Below, piece by piece: positions 38,859 to 45,418 of a stretch of DNA of 50,696 bases. This DNA comes from CBDUXT01 sp965371245. Lineage in GTDB: Bacteria > Planctomycetota > Phycisphaerae > UBA1845. The DNA lies in contig CBDUXT010000037.1 of NCBI GenBank assembly GCA_965371245.1, positions 1-50,696 on the forward strand. The letters are read 5' to 3'. Position numbers and translations under genes: made by a program. Numbering within the stretch: the first letter of the stretch is position 1; each line of letters starts with the position of its first letter. The notes beneath the pieces were generated by a model that did no database searches, was not told the DNA's origin, and saw nothing but the letters and a program-made list of their open reading frames with translations.

Positions 38859-41056
38859 CTTCCGATCTTCCAATTTCTAGCGCTGTTAGAAGTACGTGGG
38901 GCATAACCGCCCGCCGCTGCCCGTTGCGGCCGTTCGATGCCGGGCAACTTGACGCCGCACGCCACGGCCGCACATACCTGATACACCTCGTTATCCCAAA
39001 AGTGATTCGCCATCCCCGGCCGCTTTTTCTCCCACGCCGGAATCGCGCGTGTACGGTTGAATCGTTCGCTCGCCAAGTGCCGCAGATACGCCCGCACCGT
39101 GTTTGAATGAATGCCTAGAATCGGCATGCGCCAGTAGCCGGGCTCGCCGGACGGGACGCGGAGCAACCGCCGCACAAGATGCTTGCCCGCGTTGACATCG
39201 ACATAGCGAAACGTTCGGCCGCGGCTATCAACACTTGGTTTCGCCGGCCAGAGCGATGCCCGCGTGCCCGCCTTCTGGCCCTTGATCGTCTTCCACACAC
39301 CGCGACCGCGTGCGGCCTGCCAGCCCGCTACGACGTCCGGCTCGTATCCGCGATCGATCAGCCCGAGCGTCTGGTCGATATGCCCGACAATCCCGCCGTC
39401 CATCGTTACCCGATCCCACCCAGTTCGGCACAGCTCGTCTACTTCATCGAGCGCCTTGGAAATCAAGAGCGCCCGGCGACGGACTTTTTCGGCCTCCGTC
39501 TCATCGCGGCCTCGCAGTGGTTTCTGTTTCGTCCCGAGCTCGATTAGCCAGCTATCGCCCGTCGCCTTTTTCCACGCGCGAATCAGATAATAGACGTAGC
39601 CGCTCTGAACATCGACGGTTACTGTCACTACGTCGGCCTCAGACGGGACGGTTCCCGCGACGTAGCCTTCGACGGCGTGTGATGCGATCTCATCTTCGGT
39701 CAAGGCTTCCTCATCGATCTCGGGCTCAGCCCACGGCCGCGCCTGTTCATTCTGCTGGTGCGTCTTGAGCCGATCCGGATCGCCCTGGATTCCAATCCAT
39801 TCGGCGGCCCGGTCGCCCCACGATTTGCCGAGCAGCCAATAGTAGGCGTTGCACCAGAATCCGGCGGCCGACGTGTTGCGCTTCGTGTCGGGATAAATGT
39901 CGGCCGTGTTCAGGTCGATCGTCACGCCCCCGGCCGGTGGGCTCAGAATCCAATCGGCGTCGGGCGGCATCGACGCCCAGACGAAACGATCGAGCATCTC
40001 CGGCAGTTGGTCGAAGATTATTCGGTGGGTGCAGGCGTCACGAATATCGTTACCGTCCGTGTCCCGCTTCCGTCCGGTCTGAGTTTCCCCACCGCCTCTA
40101 TTCTCTGAATTATGCATCTCTCTATCGTGCCCGTGTCGCGGATCAGTGCCACTTCGAGATCTGCATCCGTCCACGCATCCTGCATCGCTTCCTTTACAAT
40201 CATTCGCACACCTCATCCAACATTCGTCCCGAGCCGCAACCGGATCGTCCCGGTCAAACTCAAAGCGATCGAACTCGATTAACTGATACGTCCCACACGA
40301 CAAGCACGGAACGAACGGACAGAAGAACGCCGAGCCCAGCATCGAACGCCACAGCCACGCTTCGATCGTGCTGGCCGTGCCCGCGAACAGGAGCGATATC
40401 TGATCGGCCGGAAAGCTCTCGGTTCGCGAGACGCCGTAGTCGGCCGCGTGCCCGAACCGCACTAGGCTTTCGATGTACGCTTGCAAGTCGTCGAACGCGC
40501 CAACGGGCGCGGTGAAGCCCGATAGCGACCCGATCGATTCGGCTCCGGTCATGTGCCAGGACGTGCCGTTCTTGAAGTCTCGCCGATCCTTCGTGCCGCC
40601 GAAATCGGGATTCTCGAAAAACAACTCCGCGAGCGGTTCATCGGCCTGCATGGCCGGCTCAAATTTCTTGCGCCACTGAGTTGCCGCCAGCTCGCGTGAG
40701 CCCGCGACGTACATGCACGATACGCGGCGGTAGTGGATCGCGTAGAGCAGCATGGCCGCGACAATCACCGTCTTGCCAAACGCTTGCGGGGCGGTCATCA
40801 GGATCGTTCGCGTCCACTTGGGATCTTCGATCGATTCAAGCGGTGCGCGTTGCAGCGGAAACGTGTCGGGATTCCACGGAATCGATCCGCCGTGGCTACG
40901 AACGGCCGGGCCTTCGGTGATTCGGACATGCTCTTGCGCCCATTCGATCAGCCCCTGCTCGCGGCGCGGTCGCCAGAAGTCGAGTACGGCGGCGGGAATG
41001 TCGAGGGTTGCGGTCAATTCTGCATCCAACATGCGGCCCGTAACCGCAGATTCCAT
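38855..41056 (-). CDS. Large terminase subunit, gpA type
   Basis: The product is 733 residues and pumps DNA into the head and cuts it. Residues 28-70 (WAQEHVRITEGPA, IPWNPDTFPLQ) are typical of gpA terminases. Walker A is TAPQAFGKT (88-96) and Walker B-like VGAFDD lies at 185-190. A zinc region follows (CPFVPCLSC, CWMRCANDC). Between Cys287 and Cys342 there is a hydrophilic, glycine/arginine/aspartate-rich block of about 53 residues absent from the usual layout, and another frame of it encodes a separate ORF. The C-terminal nuclease has VTVTVDVQSGYVYY and MDGGIVGH. gpA terminases make cohesive ends, so a cos site is expected. Confidence 0.92.
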   Translation of the reverse strand: MESAVTGRMLDAELTATLDIPAAVLDFWRPRREQGLIEWAQEHVRITEGPAVRSHGGSIPWNPDTFPLQRAPLESIEDPKWTRTILMTAPQAFGKTVIVAAMLLYAIHYRRVSCMYVAGSRELAATQWRKKFEPAMQADEPLAELFFENPDFGGTKDRRDFKNGTSWHMTGAESIGSLSGFTAPVGAFDDLQAYIESLVRFGHAADYGVSRTESFPADQISLLFAGTASTIEAWLWRSMLGSAFFCPFVPCLSCGTYQLIEFDRFEFDRDDPVAARDECWMRCANDCKGSDAGCVDGCRSRSGTDPRHGHDREMHNSENRGGGETQTGRKRDTDGNDIRDACTHRIIFDQLPEMLDRFVWASMPPDADWILSPPAGGVTIDLNTADIYPDTKRNTSAAGFWCNAYYWLLGKSWGDRAAEWIGIQGDPDRLKTHQQNEQARPWAEPEIDEEALTEDEIASHAVEGYVAGTVPSEADVVTVTVDVQSGYVYYLIRAWKKATGDSWLIELGTKQKPLRGRDETEAEKVRRRALLISKALDEVDELCRTGWDRVTMDGGIVGHIDQTLGLIDRGYEPDVVAGWQAARGRGVWKTIKGQKAGTRASLWPAKPSVDSRGRTFRYVDVNAGKHLVRRLLRVPSGEPGYWRMPILGIHSNTVRAYLRHLASERFNRTRAIPAWEKKRPGMANHFWDNEVYQVCAAVACGVKLPGIERPQRAAAGGYAPRTSNSARNWKIGR
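40018..40203 (-). CDS. Overlapping gene nested in large terminase, other frame
   Basis: Within the inserted block of the terminase another frame encodes 61 residues beginning MIVKEAMQDAWTDADLEV and ending TIFVTPAPTE. A strong ribosome site (GAGGTG, 5 bases before ATG 40203) is present. The product looks like a normal folded protein (helix, then LEVALIRDTG and RTVTIFVTP strands), whereas the terminase frame in the same stretch is low-complexity. Codons such as ATA and AGA are more common here than around it. I infer a small gene inserted into, and overprinting, the terminase. Function unknown. Confidence 0.55.
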   Translation of the reverse strand: MIVKEAMQDAWTDADLEVALIRDTGTIERCIIQRIEAVGKLRPDGSGTRTVTIFVTPAPTE

Positions 41057-41238
41057 AACAATGACGCGCTAGTATACGGGTTGCTCTTCCCGTATAGCTT
41101 TGTCCACCTCTCAGCCTCGCGAGTGACGAGTGCGCCAGGTGTTCCGTCTTCCCACTGAAAGCCTACGGCGAATTCAAGAAAGTGATCGATGGTCTGTTTA
41201 ATCGCAATATCGTGAATTTCCAGCGATGGGAGCATCAT
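41014..41238 (-). CDS. Unknown 74-residue protein
   Basis: The protein begins MMLPSLEIHDIAIKQTIDHF with AAGGCGAG upstream. The middle (LEFAVGFQWEDGTPGALVT) is a small alpha/beta stretch. Its last 43 bases overlap the start of the large terminase gene. Confidence 0.55.
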   Translation of the reverse strand: MMLPSLEIHDIAIKQTIDHFLEFAVGFQWEDGTPGALVTREAERWTKLYGKSNPYTSASLLWNLRLRAACWMQN

Positions 41239-41245
41239 CTCGCCT

Positions 41246-41542
41246 TCATCCGATCACCCCGAGCGCCTTTACGACGAGCTCTGCATCCGATATTCGGCCA
41301 ATTATACGCAACTCGGCGCGCACTTCGCGGATCGCCCGGTCGCGCGGCCAGCCTGCTGCAACGGCGTCGGAAACAAACTGCGGTATCGATACGATAGCGC
41401 CGAGTTTTTCCGCTTCGACGATTTGCATACCGAGCGGGACTCCAACCGTGTCGGACATGAAAAATGCGCCGCCCATTATCGGCTTGCCCGTAACGGTGTA
41501 ACCGATACGCTCGACGTGCTTTCGTACGGTTTTCGCTTTCAT
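41246..41542 (-). CDS. Unknown 98-residue protein
   Basis: The ATGA overlap at 41542 fixes the start (MKAKTVRKHVERIGYTV). IMGGAFFMSDTVGVPLGMQI and the C-terminal helices (FVSDAVAAGWPRDRAIREV, ISDAELVVKALG) read as a compact alpha/beta fold. It lies between the terminase genes. Role unknown. Confidence 0.6.
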   Translation of the reverse strand: MKAKTVRKHVERIGYTVTGKPIMGGAFFMSDTVGVPLGMQIVEAEKLGAIVSIPQFVSDAVAAGWPRDRAIREVRAELRIIGRISDAELVVKALGVIG

Positions 41543-41868
41543 CCGATCGCTCCCAATGCCACCGCCAGTGATACCGCGGCAATCCACGCAACGGCGACGG
41601 CCGTAGCCCAGTAGCCGATGCGCTCGGAGCGGCGCAGGTCGGCGTCTCTCGCCTTGCAAGCCCGCACGTCGGCCGCTACGGCGCCGAACGCACCCATGAT
41701 TCGCACAGACAGCTCAGCTTGCTCGGCGTCCAGGTCGCGCCCGAATTGAGTCGCGTACTCGGCTGGCGTACACAACCCGCCCGCACAATCAGGCGATGCG
41801 GCGGGTAATCTGCCGATTTCGCGTTCGCCTTCTTGTACCAGAAGTTCGCCGAGTTCGCGTGCGGTCAT
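41539..41868 (-). CDS. Small protein with C-terminal membrane helix
   Basis: The product is 109 residues from ATG 41868 (MTARELGELLVQEGERE). A long helix (FGRDLDAEQAELSVRIMGAF) precedes a hydrophobic end (YWATAVAVAWIAAVSLAVAL), so it is probably tail-anchored in the membrane. Unusual for a gene between terminase subunits. Confidence 0.6.
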   Translation of the reverse strand: MTARELGELLVQEGEREIGRLPAASPDCAGGLCTPAEYATQFGRDLDAEQAELSVRIMGAFGAVAADVRACKARDADLRRSERIGYWATAVAVAWIAAVSLAVALGAIG

Positions 41869-42113
41869 CGCGGCGGACAATCCCTTTGCGGCCCGCCGTC
41901 GGTCTCCACATTTATGACGACACGCTTCGCATCGACCGCGACCAAACTATCCTCATCGAAGTAATGCGCGTCTCGCATCTTGCCGTCTTTGTCAAGTTCC
42001 GGAGGTTTGATAGCGTATTGTATGCAACCCGTCAGATACTCGACCTTCGCCGTCACGACGCCTTCGAATCCCGTGACGATGTCGCGCGCTCGCGTGCCCA
42101 GTTCAAATCTCAT
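41865..42113 (-). CDS. Small SH3-like phage protein
   Basis: The product is 82 residues: MRFELGTRARDIVTGFEGVV, then YLTGCIQYAIKPPELDKDG and HYFDEDSLVAVD. The 'A.D.VTGF.G.VT...YLTGC.QY...P' pattern is a common small phage barrel of unknown function. AGGA precedes the ATG; overlap with a 13-residue ORF by ATGA. Confidence 0.65.
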   Translation of the reverse strand: MRFELGTRARDIVTGFEGVVTAKVEYLTGCIQYAIKPPELDKDGKMRDAHYFDEDSLVAVDAKRVVINVETDGGPQRDCPPR

Positions 42114-42151
42114 TTTCGATCCTTTCGAGTTAAGGTATATTTGGCTCTCAT
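42110..42151 (-). CDS. 13-residue coupling micro-ORF
   Basis: The peptide MRAKYTLTRKDRK starts by ATGA overlap with the small-terminase stop and ends by ATGA overlap with the next gene, exactly bridging a 35-base gap. It may keep ribosomes on the message rather than make a functional product. Confidence 0.3.
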   Translation of the reverse strand: MRAKYTLTRKDRK

Positions 42152-42630
42152 CTCATCTTCTCCAACCGTTTTCGCAACCGCCCGCGTATCCGCTCAAACT
42201 GCCCCTTGATCTTCATCTTACGGGTCTTGGACGCCGAGCTTGCCGCAATCAATTCGCCCTCATCGAGCGCCGCCGCATAGAGGCCGGACAGCGTCATCAG
42301 CGTCTCGACGTAGCGCGTGTGCAGAATCATCGTGCCATCCAAGCGCTTGCGCTTGAGCCGCGCCGTCTTCGCATCCTCGACCAACTTCGCCAGCTTGGCT
42401 TCGGACATCGAGTCGCCGATATCGCCCTCGGGCGTTTCCTTTTTCTTGTAGTAGTCGCAGACCAACCACCGCCCGATCTCCAGCAAGTTCCACGCGCCGC
42501 GCCGCCCAACGTCATAGCCGGTCGCGGCCTCCATCTTCGCCCGCCAGTTCGTTTTGATCGAACCCTCGGTGACGCCGTAGAACGCCGCGACGTCGCTGAG
42601 CTTGCCGACGATGTGAGGTTGGTCGGGCAT
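42148..42630 (-). CDS. Small terminase subunit, Nu1-like
   Basis: The product is 160 residues. The N-terminus (VGKLSDVAAFYGVTEGSIKT) is a Nu1-type winged helix-turn-helix DNA-binding domain. The remainder is helical and basic (MSEAKLAKLVEDAKTARLKR, RIRGRLRKRLEKMR), suited to assembly and large-subunit contact. It binds the cos region and recruits the large subunit encoded downstream. Confidence 0.85.
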   Translation of the reverse strand: MPDQPHIVGKLSDVAAFYGVTEGSIKTNWRAKMEAATGYDVGRRGAWNLLEIGRWLVCDYYKKKETPEGDIGDSMSEAKLAKLVEDAKTARLKRKRLDGTMILHTRYVETLMTLSGLYAAALDEGELIAASSASKTRKMKIKGQFERIRGRLRKRLEKMR

Positions 42631-42632
42631 GA

Positions 42633-43223
42633 CTAGGATTCAGGGTACGCACGGTCCAGTTGCACTATCGTGATGGGCCGGCATGGCAACTCGTTCGCCG
42701 CCTTCTCCGCCACCGCTCGGTGGCGAAACAGGCGAACGGACCGCGATTCGATACCCGATAACCCCGCCGTCCATATATTCGCGGCGCTCAGAAACAACCC
42801 GCGACCATTCACGAGCACGAACGGACCTTCCGTAGTAGGCCCGCCGGTCGCAATCTTCGGCCGGTCTAGTTCGCACTCGAAATAGTTCCGGAGGACTACG
42901 ATCGCCAGCTTACGCATTAGTCCCTCGTTGTCTGAAAACGATGAGGAATCGCAGTCGCTCTCGTAGACCCGTAACGCGATGATCGGCGCACACGGATCGC
43001 ACGTCTCGGTTCCGTCAAGTAGCCGATGCCAAGTCAGGCAGCCGGACAGCTTCACTGGCGGGGCGATCTCAATCGTTGGTTCACTCGGCATTGTGTTCAT
43101 CCTTGCGTTTAGTGGTGCCCAGACCGCGGCTTCTATCTCGGCGAAGCGGCTGTATTCGTCGAAACTGGCTACGATGGCTGGTACATCATCCAGCGGGCTG
43201 CCTCGCTTTTGCATTGCAATCAT
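42633..43223 (-). CDS. Unknown 196-residue protein upstream of terminase
   Basis: It starts MIAMQKRGSPLDDVPAIVAS; an internal ATG at 43100 is also possible. The middle (GCLTWHRLLDGTETCDPCAP) has a CxPC motif, and the C-terminus is basic (SVRLFRHRAVAEKAANELPC). No family recognised. It is the gene just before the small terminase. Confidence 0.55.
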   Translation of the reverse strand: MIAMQKRGSPLDDVPAIVASFDEYSRFAEIEAAVWAPLNARMNTMPSEPTIEIAPPVKLSGCLTWHRLLDGTETCDPCAPIIALRVYESDCDSSSFSDNEGLMRKLAIVVLRNYFECELDRPKIATGGPTTEGPFVLVNGRGLFLSAANIWTAGLSGIESRSVRLFRHRAVAEKAANELPCRPITIVQLDRAYPES

Positions 43224-43542
43224 CCTCGCTTTCGGGTATCAAGCCCTCGACAATTCGGCCCGGTCCCGCGCCGGAATCGACGGCGAGAAATCGCGGTAGC
43301 GCGGGCGTACTGGCAATCGACGTCGAAGACTGCTGAAGCGATCGGACTCGCCGAACCGAAGATCGGGACGCCACGGCTTTCCCCGACGCGGACGGGACCA
43401 CCCCAGAGGCAATCCGATCGCATGTTTGTCGGGAACTCACCCCGCCCCGACAGGTGCCGTTTTTCTGACACCCCATAGGGACGGTTGCGCCCGGACCCGA
43501 TCCCCTGTGGCTCGCCTTGCCGCGAATTCCCTTGATAGCCAT
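43186..43542 (-). CDS. First late-unit ORF, uncertain frame
   Basis: From ATG 43542 the product is 118 residues (MAIKGIRGKASHRGSGPG, serine/arginine-rich, then PRFLAVDSGAGPGRIVEG). A rival minus frame (43220-43558, GTG start, 112 residues, ending by ATGA overlap with the 43223 gene) covers the same DNA. The rival has the better downstream coupling; this one has the better start codon. Neither shows a known motif. The DNA may partly be cos sequence. Confidence 0.35.
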   Translation of the reverse strand: MAIKGIRGKASHRGSGPGATVPMGCQKNGTCRGGVSSRQTCDRIASGVVPSASGKAVASRSSVRRVRSLQQSSTSIASTPALPRFLAVDSGAGPGRIVEGLIPESEDDCNAKARQPAG

Positions 43543-43549
43543 AAGTCAC

Positions 43550-43580
43550 GTCATACACTGGCTTTACGGTGCGCGCGCAA
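43550..43580 (-). promoter_or_regulatory. Weak late-promoter candidate
   Basis: On the minus strand TTGCGC (43580-43575) and TATGAC (43555-43550) are 19 bases apart, with ATG 43542 7 bases past the -10. The spacing is poor and the matches are 3/6 and 4/6, so this is only a candidate for the start of the late operon. Confidence 0.2.
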
Positions 43581-43641
43581 AAAAGGTGTTCGATGTCCGG
43601 CGGCGACCGCCCGCACCTGGGCCTCTAGAAGTACCTTTTTT
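43579..43641. terminator. Bidirectional terminator-like hairpin
   Basis: AAAAAAGGT (43579-43587) pairs perfectly with ACCTTTTTT (43633-43641), so each strand ends in a T-run. A second hairpin GGCGG-CGA-CCGCC (43599-43611) is inside. It separates the small-gene cluster (ending 43721) from the packaging operon. The loop is long for a simple terminator. Confidence 0.5.
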
Positions 43642-43656
43642 AGCCTAATAATGGGG

Positions 43657-43674
43657 GTACGACCTGCATCGTAC
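43657..43674. other. Symmetric site GTACGA-N6-TCGTAC (cos candidate)
   Basis: A perfect interrupted palindrome with 6-bp arms stands in the intergenic gap between the lysis-like cluster and the packaging genes, where cos lies in lambda-like phages. gpA/Nu1-type terminases nick at imperfectly symmetric sites 10-14 bp apart. Position and symmetry are the only evidence. Confidence 0.25.
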
Positions 43675-43720
43675 ATTCGATTCCAGCCCGCTATCGCCCT
43701 TTTTCCTAGAATTGCACACC

Positions 43721-43927
43721 CTATTTGCATATCACTTCACACGTCTCTATCGGCTTCAGCTCCAGTTCCGTGTAGTCCTGCTCGCCGTAGTTCACAAGCT
43801 CGCGCTCAGCGAACTCGCGCTCTCGCTCTTCGTATCGGCCAATCACGACGACCGTGCCATCGGTAGGCGAGCGGCCCGTCAGCTTCCACGTGAACACGCG
43901 CTTGCGCTGCTTGACGTGCAGCCTCAC
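43721..43927 (-). CDS. Unknown 68-residue protein
   Basis: A GTG start overlaps the stop of the membrane peptide (GTGA). The protein (VRLHVKQRKRVFTWKLTGR, VVVIGRYEEREREFAE) is a small alpha/beta protein with a highly charged centre. It is the last gene before the terminator-like structure. Confidence 0.6.
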   Translation of the reverse strand: MRLHVKQRKRVFTWKLTGRSPTDGTVVVIGRYEEREREFAERELVNYGEQDYTELELKPIETCEVICK

Positions 43928-44037
43928 TCTGCCACTCCCCACACCAGCGGCCACCACCACAGCCATGCCACGGTGATCGCAATCAGCGCGAACACGACGA
44001 GCCAGCCGAAGCGTGTGTTTCGGGTGCGGCGCGTCAT
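43924..44037 (-). CDS. 37-residue one-helix membrane peptide
   Basis: The peptide begins MTRRTRNTRFGWLVVFALIA and contains one tryptophan-rich membrane helix (IAITVAWLWWWPLVWG). ATGA overlap in front, GTGA behind. It could be a second holin or a holin regulator in a lysis cassette. Confidence 0.5.
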   Translation of the reverse strand: MTRRTRNTRFGWLVVFALIAITVAWLWWWPLVWGVAE

Positions 44038-44279
44038 AGCTTAAACCCCACAACGTCGATCGTTCGCTGGTCGCCCCACATAAGAGTGCCATCCGGCCCT
44101 TCGGCGATCAGCTTGCCATCGCCGTTCCATACGCGCCAGTGGCAAAGGCTATATGTTCCTGCGGTTAGAGTCGGCTTCGGCTTCGGCACCTCCAACGGCG
44201 CACGAAACAGCACGGCAATTGGCACGCACGCCGCTCCGATTGCGGCCACGGCGGATTGGAAGAATGTTCGTCGCGTCAT
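44034..44279 (-). CDS. Tat-signal exported small protein
   Basis: The product is 81 residues. MTRRTFFQSAVAAIGAACV is a textbook twin-arginine signal (RRTFF then a hydrophobic, alanine-rich stretch). The mature part (TLTAGTYSLCHWRVWNGDGK) is a short beta domain. Tat export of such a small phage protein is rare; it may act at the cell wall in lysis or exclusion. Confidence 0.65.
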   Translation of the reverse strand: MTRRTFFQSAVAAIGAACVPIAVLFRAPLEVPKPKPTLTAGTYSLCHWRVWNGDGKLIAEGPDGTLMWGDQRTIDVVGFKL

Positions 44280-44435
44280 GTGTTCGGCTCCGTGACGTGC
44301 CCAGTCTCGAAATCCGGACACGGCGTGTATGCGATTTCGCACACGCTATCGCTGCTTCGAGCCCAAATGATGCCGCTGCCAGTGCAGGCTCGGCATGGGC
44401 ACCGCTCATGAAACAGGGCACTTGTGCGGCGTCAT
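44276..44435 (-). CDS. Small zinc-knuckle protein, possible frameshift
   Basis: ATG 44435 overlaps the lipoprotein stop by ATGA and opens MTPHKCPVS, which stops at 44406. One base out of frame, the sequence continues HERCPCRACTGSGIIWARSS and ends TEPNT at 44276, overlapping the next ATG. Removing a single T joins them into CPVHERCPCRACTGSG, a zinc knuckle. Either a +1 frameshift, a mutation, or a CTG start within the second part is needed. The second frame is also directly in frame behind the lipoprotein stop. Confidence 0.45.
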
Positions 44436-44875
44436 TCGCCGCCGCCCGTCTCAGCCAGCAACCGCTCCACGATCGCCTCCAGCCGATCCAACCGACTCGG
44501 CCCGGCGTTCGGCGGGCTGGGCGCACTGGCACGTTGCGCCAGCACGCTGCTGATAAGAGACTCTAGCCGATCCAGCCGGTCGCCGATGAATGCGAACCGC
44601 TGGCTCTCGATCGCGCTAACGGCTGCGGCCTGCGCTCCGATTACCCCACTCGAATCGCCCGCGAAGTTGAGAGTCTTCTGGCTCCCATCCGCGCCGGTCT
44701 CGTTGTACCCCAGCGTCGCGTTGCGGCTGCTATGAATGACCAAGTTGCCGTCGGCGTCGTAGCCGAGCGCCCGCAAGGGGATGGCGTAGGTCGCGGTCGG
44801 CTGGAATAGCGAATTGGTGCCGACGCAGCCCATGCCGCTCCCTGCGAGCAGGATCAGCGCCATCAGTTTACGCAT
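44432..44875 (-). CDS. Lipoprotein with coiled-coil end
   Basis: The product is 147 residues, GGAG before ATG 44875. MRKLMALILLAGSGMGC is a lipoprotein signal with Cys17 as likely lipid anchor. The middle is beta-like (PLRALGYDADGNLVIHSS) and the rest has helical segments (RLDRLESLISSVLAQRA, then SRLDRLEAIVERLLAE) with the unit RLDRLE twice. Outer-membrane spanin subunits are phage lipoproteins of this sort, so a lysis role is possible. It also implies a Gram-negative-like envelope. Confidence 0.65.
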   Translation of the reverse strand: MRKLMALILLAGSGMGCVGTNSLFQPTATYAIPLRALGYDADGNLVIHSSRNATLGYNETGADGSQKTLNFAGDSSGVIGAQAAAVSAIESQRFAFIGDRLDRLESLISSVLAQRASAPSPPNAGPSRLDRLEAIVERLLAETGGGE

Positions 44876-44889
44876 TGGTTTTCTCCGGT

Positions 44890-45084
44890 TCAGGACACAG
44901 GTGAATATTTAGGAAACGATCCAATCGCCAACTTCAGCGACCTTTGGAATTGTTCGTCCCAGAACATAAAGCACGCGAAGCACATCGGCGTGTTGTAGCG
45001 GACCGGCTGGATCGGCAAGCACGGCCGTTTGCACATCGTGCAATTCTGTTTCGGTACGGCGATCGCCACATTTTCGCCGATCAT
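44890..45084 (-). CDS. Small four-Cys zinc protein
   Basis: The product is 64 residues starting MIGENVAIAVPKQNC in a TAATG overlap. CTMCKRPC and later CFAC give a zinc-ribbon-like set. The C-terminus is aromatic (FMFWDEQFQRSLKL). Role unknown. Confidence 0.55.
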   Translation of the reverse strand: MIGENVAIAVPKQNCTMCKRPCLPIQPVRYNTPMCFACFMFWDEQFQRSLKLAIGSFPKYSPVS

Positions 45085-45149
45085 TAGCACGGCCACCATT
45101 GCGGCGAGCGGCAAAAGAGCAGTAGGAAAAATTGGAATATGAAAATCAT
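45084..45149 (-). CDS. 21-residue hydrophobic peptide
   Basis: The peptide MIFIFQFFLLLFCRSPQWWPC is almost entirely a membrane helix. It starts by ATGA overlap with the holin-like gene and ends TAATG onto the next gene. It may be a pinholin-like or antiholin-like peptide, or only a coupling element. Confidence 0.4.
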   Translation of the reverse strand: MIFIFQFFLLLFCRSPQWWPC

Positions 45150-45409
45150 CGCTTGTCTCCGTTTAGTTTCTCAAGTGCTGTGACTACCTGCCGATTCGTT
45201 TCGTTGATCGCCCCGAGCGCCGACGTGGCCTCACGTTGAACGTCGTGACATTCCTTCGCCATCACCGCCCGATGCTCGCGCTCGGCGTCTGTTGCTTTCT
45301 CGAGCGCGGTTTCGCGGCGGGTGATGAACCGAAGAAACAGGATCACGACCGTCACGACCGCAACCGCGGCGGGACTCGCCTTGCCCAACTCTGTCAACCA
45401 CTCAGGCAT
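45146..45409 (-). CDS. Holin-like protein with one membrane helix
   Basis: The product is 87 residues: a membrane helix near the N-terminus (AAVAVVTVVILFLRFI, residues 14-29) and a long charged helix (TALEKATDAEREHRAVMAKE, ending TALEKLNGDKR). This is the layout of class III-type or phage 'XhlA-like' holins. It heads the envelope-protein cluster, 10 bases after the methyltransferase gene. Confidence 0.55.
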   Translation of the reverse strand: MPEWLTELGKASPAAVAVVTVVILFLRFITRRETALEKATDAEREHRAVMAKECHDVQREATSALGAINETNRQVVTALEKLNGDKR

Positions 45410-45418
45410 TCATCTTCC

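Noticed and set aside
43876..43900. Second parS-like CACGTG site (CTTCCACGTGAACAC)
   Set aside because: Only the core nine or ten bases match, it is not palindromic beyond CACGTG, and it lies in coding sequence.
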